Origin: an uncultured Eubacteriales bacterium
GTDB taxonomy: Bacteria > Bacillota > Clostridia > Peptostreptococcales > Anaerovoracaceae
DNA: 7,177 nt
Assembly (NCBI GenBank): GCA_902766185.1
Contig: CACXCQ010000054.1
Span: 1-7,177, forward strand
Direction of reading: 5' to 3'
Within the stretch, counting starts at the first letter, position 1, and each line of letters begins with the position of its first letter. The notes under the pieces were generated by a model, which searched no databases, was not told the origin of the DNA, and saw nothing but the letters and a program-made list of their open reading frames with translations. The translations under genes and the position numbers were made by a program. Below are positions 6,750 to 7,177 of the stretch, piece by piece.

Positions 6750-6790
6750 GGGTTGGCCGTTTCCCGTATGGATATGCAGTGACACAGGAC
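6627..6790 (+). repeat. 164-bp direct repeat, copy 2
   Basis: This is the second copy of the 6411-6574 sequence. It contains elements E4 and E5 and the decayed left arm of E6. Similarity ends at about GGAC (6787-6790), so the right arm of E3 has no counterpart here and E6 lacks a good right arm. Confidence 0.92.
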
Positions 6791-6801
6791 AAGTCCAAAC
6801 A
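6765..6801. other. Decayed sixth element (E6) of the inverted-repeat array
   Basis: E6 lies 52 bp after E5, the same step as E2 to E3. It has CGTATGGAT (6765-6773) where CGTGTTGAT is expected, and GTCCAAACA (6793-6801) where ATCAACACG is expected. The left arm is a mutated homologue of the E3 arm; the right arm is barely recognisable and may never have been present in this copy. Confidence 0.5.
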
Positions 6802-6827
6802 ATGGTGTAAATTTCATTCAACTCGTA

Positions 6828-6927
6828 GTGTGGAGAGGCTGTGGATAAGCAAACCTGGCGGTGGGCAGGAGAGGCAGTGCCTCAGCTGTCCACGGGCAGG
6901 CGCCGGTTATCCCCAACCTCTCCACGC
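6828..6927 (+). other. Long ~100-nt imperfect hairpin, candidate structured RNA or cruciform
   Basis: The outer stem pairs 6828-6838 with 6917-6927 (11 pairs, one G-T). It continues, with two mismatches, through 6840-6848 pairing to 6907-6915 (GGATAA with TTATCC). After a small left-hand bulge, CTGGCG (6855-6860) pairs with CGCCGG (6901-6906), GTGGGCAG (6861-6868) with CTGTCCAC (6886-6893), and GAGGC (6871-6875) with GCCTC (6879-6883) around the loop AGT. About 39 pairs in 100 nt is far more than chance would give. No T-tract follows, so it is not an intrinsic terminator, and it matches no RNA family I can name. Confidence 0.65.
6840..6848 (-). promoter_or_regulatory. Perfect DnaA-box consensus sequence
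   Basis: TGTGGATAA is the reverse complement of the consensus DnaA box TTATCCACA. A near match, TTATCCCCA, lies at 6907-6915 and pairs with it inside the 6828-6927 hairpin; CTGTCCACA (6380-6388) and CTGTCCACG (6886-6894) are weaker. A single perfect 9-mer can occur by chance, so binding is only a possibility. Confidence 0.4.
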
Positions 6928-6951
6928 ATTCTCTTCTATTCATTTGGGATT

Positions 6952-7039
6952 GTCCGCCCCGATCGCGCCGCGTCGGCCGTCGGTCCCCACTTGAGACCGG
7001 TGCGGCCGGCTATAGAGCGAGCGTGATCGGACGGCGGAC
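6952..7039 (+). other. GC-rich 88-nt hairpin
   Basis: GTCCGCC (6952-6958) pairs with GGCGGAC (7033-7039). After a 2-nt right bulge, 6959-6968 pairs with 7021-7030 (10 pairs, one G-T). Across an internal loop, GTCGGCCG (6972-6979) pairs with CGGCCGGC (7003-7010, one G-T) and CGGTC (6981-6985) with GACCG (6995-6999), around the loop CCCACTTGA. That is about 30 pairs. It has no T-tract and no recognised family. It abuts the next hairpin with a single base between. Confidence 0.65.
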
Positions 7040-7040
7040 C

Positions 7041-7068
7041 TCCGTTCGCTCCCATAAGAGCGAACGGA
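7041..7068 (+). other. Perfect 11-bp hairpin upstream of the AT-rich tail
   Basis: TCCGTTCGCTC (7041-7051) and GAGCGAACGGA (7058-7068) pair perfectly around the loop CCATAA. No T-run follows on either strand, so it is not a standard terminator. It ends 5 nt before a TTGACA hexamer. Confidence 0.7.
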
Positions 7069-7073
7069 ACCGC

Positions 7074-7079
7074 TTGACA
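7074..7079 (+). promoter_or_regulatory. Candidate -35 hexamer TTGACA
   Basis: A perfect TTGACA occurs where base composition changes from GC-rich to AT-rich. At 17 nt downstream only AAGACT (7097-7102) is found, a poor -10, so the promoter call is weak. A second TTGACA at 7126-7131 lies inside the 7119-7140 hairpin and has only GAGAAT at a 19-nt spacing. Confidence 0.3.
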
Positions 7080-7118
7080 GGTCAGTCAGTTCAGTGAAGA
7101 CTAACTATGTGAAGTCAA

Positions 7119-7140
7119 GTGATTTTTGACAAAAAATCAC
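7119..7140 (+). other. 9-bp hairpin GTGATTTTT / AAAAATCAC
   Basis: GTGATTTTT (7119-7127) pairs perfectly with AAAAATCAC (7132-7140) around GACA. It precedes the rRNA-leader-like stretch. It is a plausible leader stem, but no partner sequence is available to test this. Confidence 0.6.
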
Positions 7141-7177
7141 CGTGAACCTTGAGAATTGAATAACAACATGACAAAAC
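7141..7177 (+). promoter_or_regulatory. Possible rRNA-operon leader/spacer sequence at window end
   Basis: ACCTTGAGAATTGAATAAC (7146-7164) resembles the CTTTGAAAACTGAATA-like antitermination stretch found before 16S and 23S genes in many Bacillota. No rRNA sequence is reached before the window ends at 7177, and the resemblance rests on my memory of such leaders, so this is an inference. Confidence 0.35.

Noticed and set aside
6415..6801. CRISPR array
   Set aside because: The repeated unit is a pair of 9-bp inverted arms with recurring spacers and irregular 82/52 steps. There are no 24-37 bp direct repeats with unique spacers and no cas genes.
6828..6927. 6S RNA
   Set aside because: 6S RNA is usually about 180-200 nt with a large open central bubble. 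This hairpin is about 100 nt with only small bulges and no obvious promoter or terminator.

Overview
The window is GC-rich bacterial chromosome DNA and most likely comes from a Bacillota/Clostridia-type anaerobe. This is inferred from strong AGGAG-type ribosome binding sites, a surface protein with an Ala/Lys/Glu coiled coil plus a Lys-rich fibronectin-like and bacterial Ig-like (Big_2) C-terminus, a clostridial-style radical SAM enzyme with the GCSHGKCIYC signature, a DUF2207 membrane protein, and U-tract terminators. No 16S sequence is present to confirm the taxon. All four genes lie on the + strand.

Layout. Positions 2-1234 hold the 3' part of a secreted or surface protein gene, closed by a strong intrinsic terminator (1285-1312). 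A radical SAM protein follows (1339-2217). After a short gap with a perfect 16-bp palindrome and an extended -10 promoter (about 2307-2315) come a DUF2207 membrane protein with a Gly-rich tail (2357-4327) and a YjgR/HerA-like DUF853 ATPase (4397-6058). These two look like one transcription unit: a 69-bp gap, no visible terminator between them, and a strong terminator after the second (6147-6182).

Positions 6183-7177, about 1 kb, have no convincing gene but are unusually structured. First come short GC-rich tandem repeats (6251-6330). Next is a 164-bp sequence present twice, 216 bp apart. Across both copies runs an array of five inverted-repeat elements, TGTTGAT-N19-ATCAACA, always with a 19-nt spacer, plus one decayed sixth element; start-to-start distances are 82, 52, 82, 82 and 52 bp. 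After that are three strong hairpins (6828-6927, 6952-7039, 7041-7068), the first carrying a perfect DnaA-box sequence. The last ~100 bases turn AT-rich and contain two TTGACA hexamers, a 9-bp hairpin and an ACCTTGAGAATTGAATAAC stretch that resembles rRNA-operon leader or spacer sequence. I infer, without proof, that an rRNA gene may begin just beyond the window.

The inverted-repeat array is the strongest candidate for something undescribed. It could be an operator or iteron array for an unknown DNA-binding protein, a set of mutually exclusive RNA hairpins, or a dispersed repeat family. The sequence alone does not decide between these.
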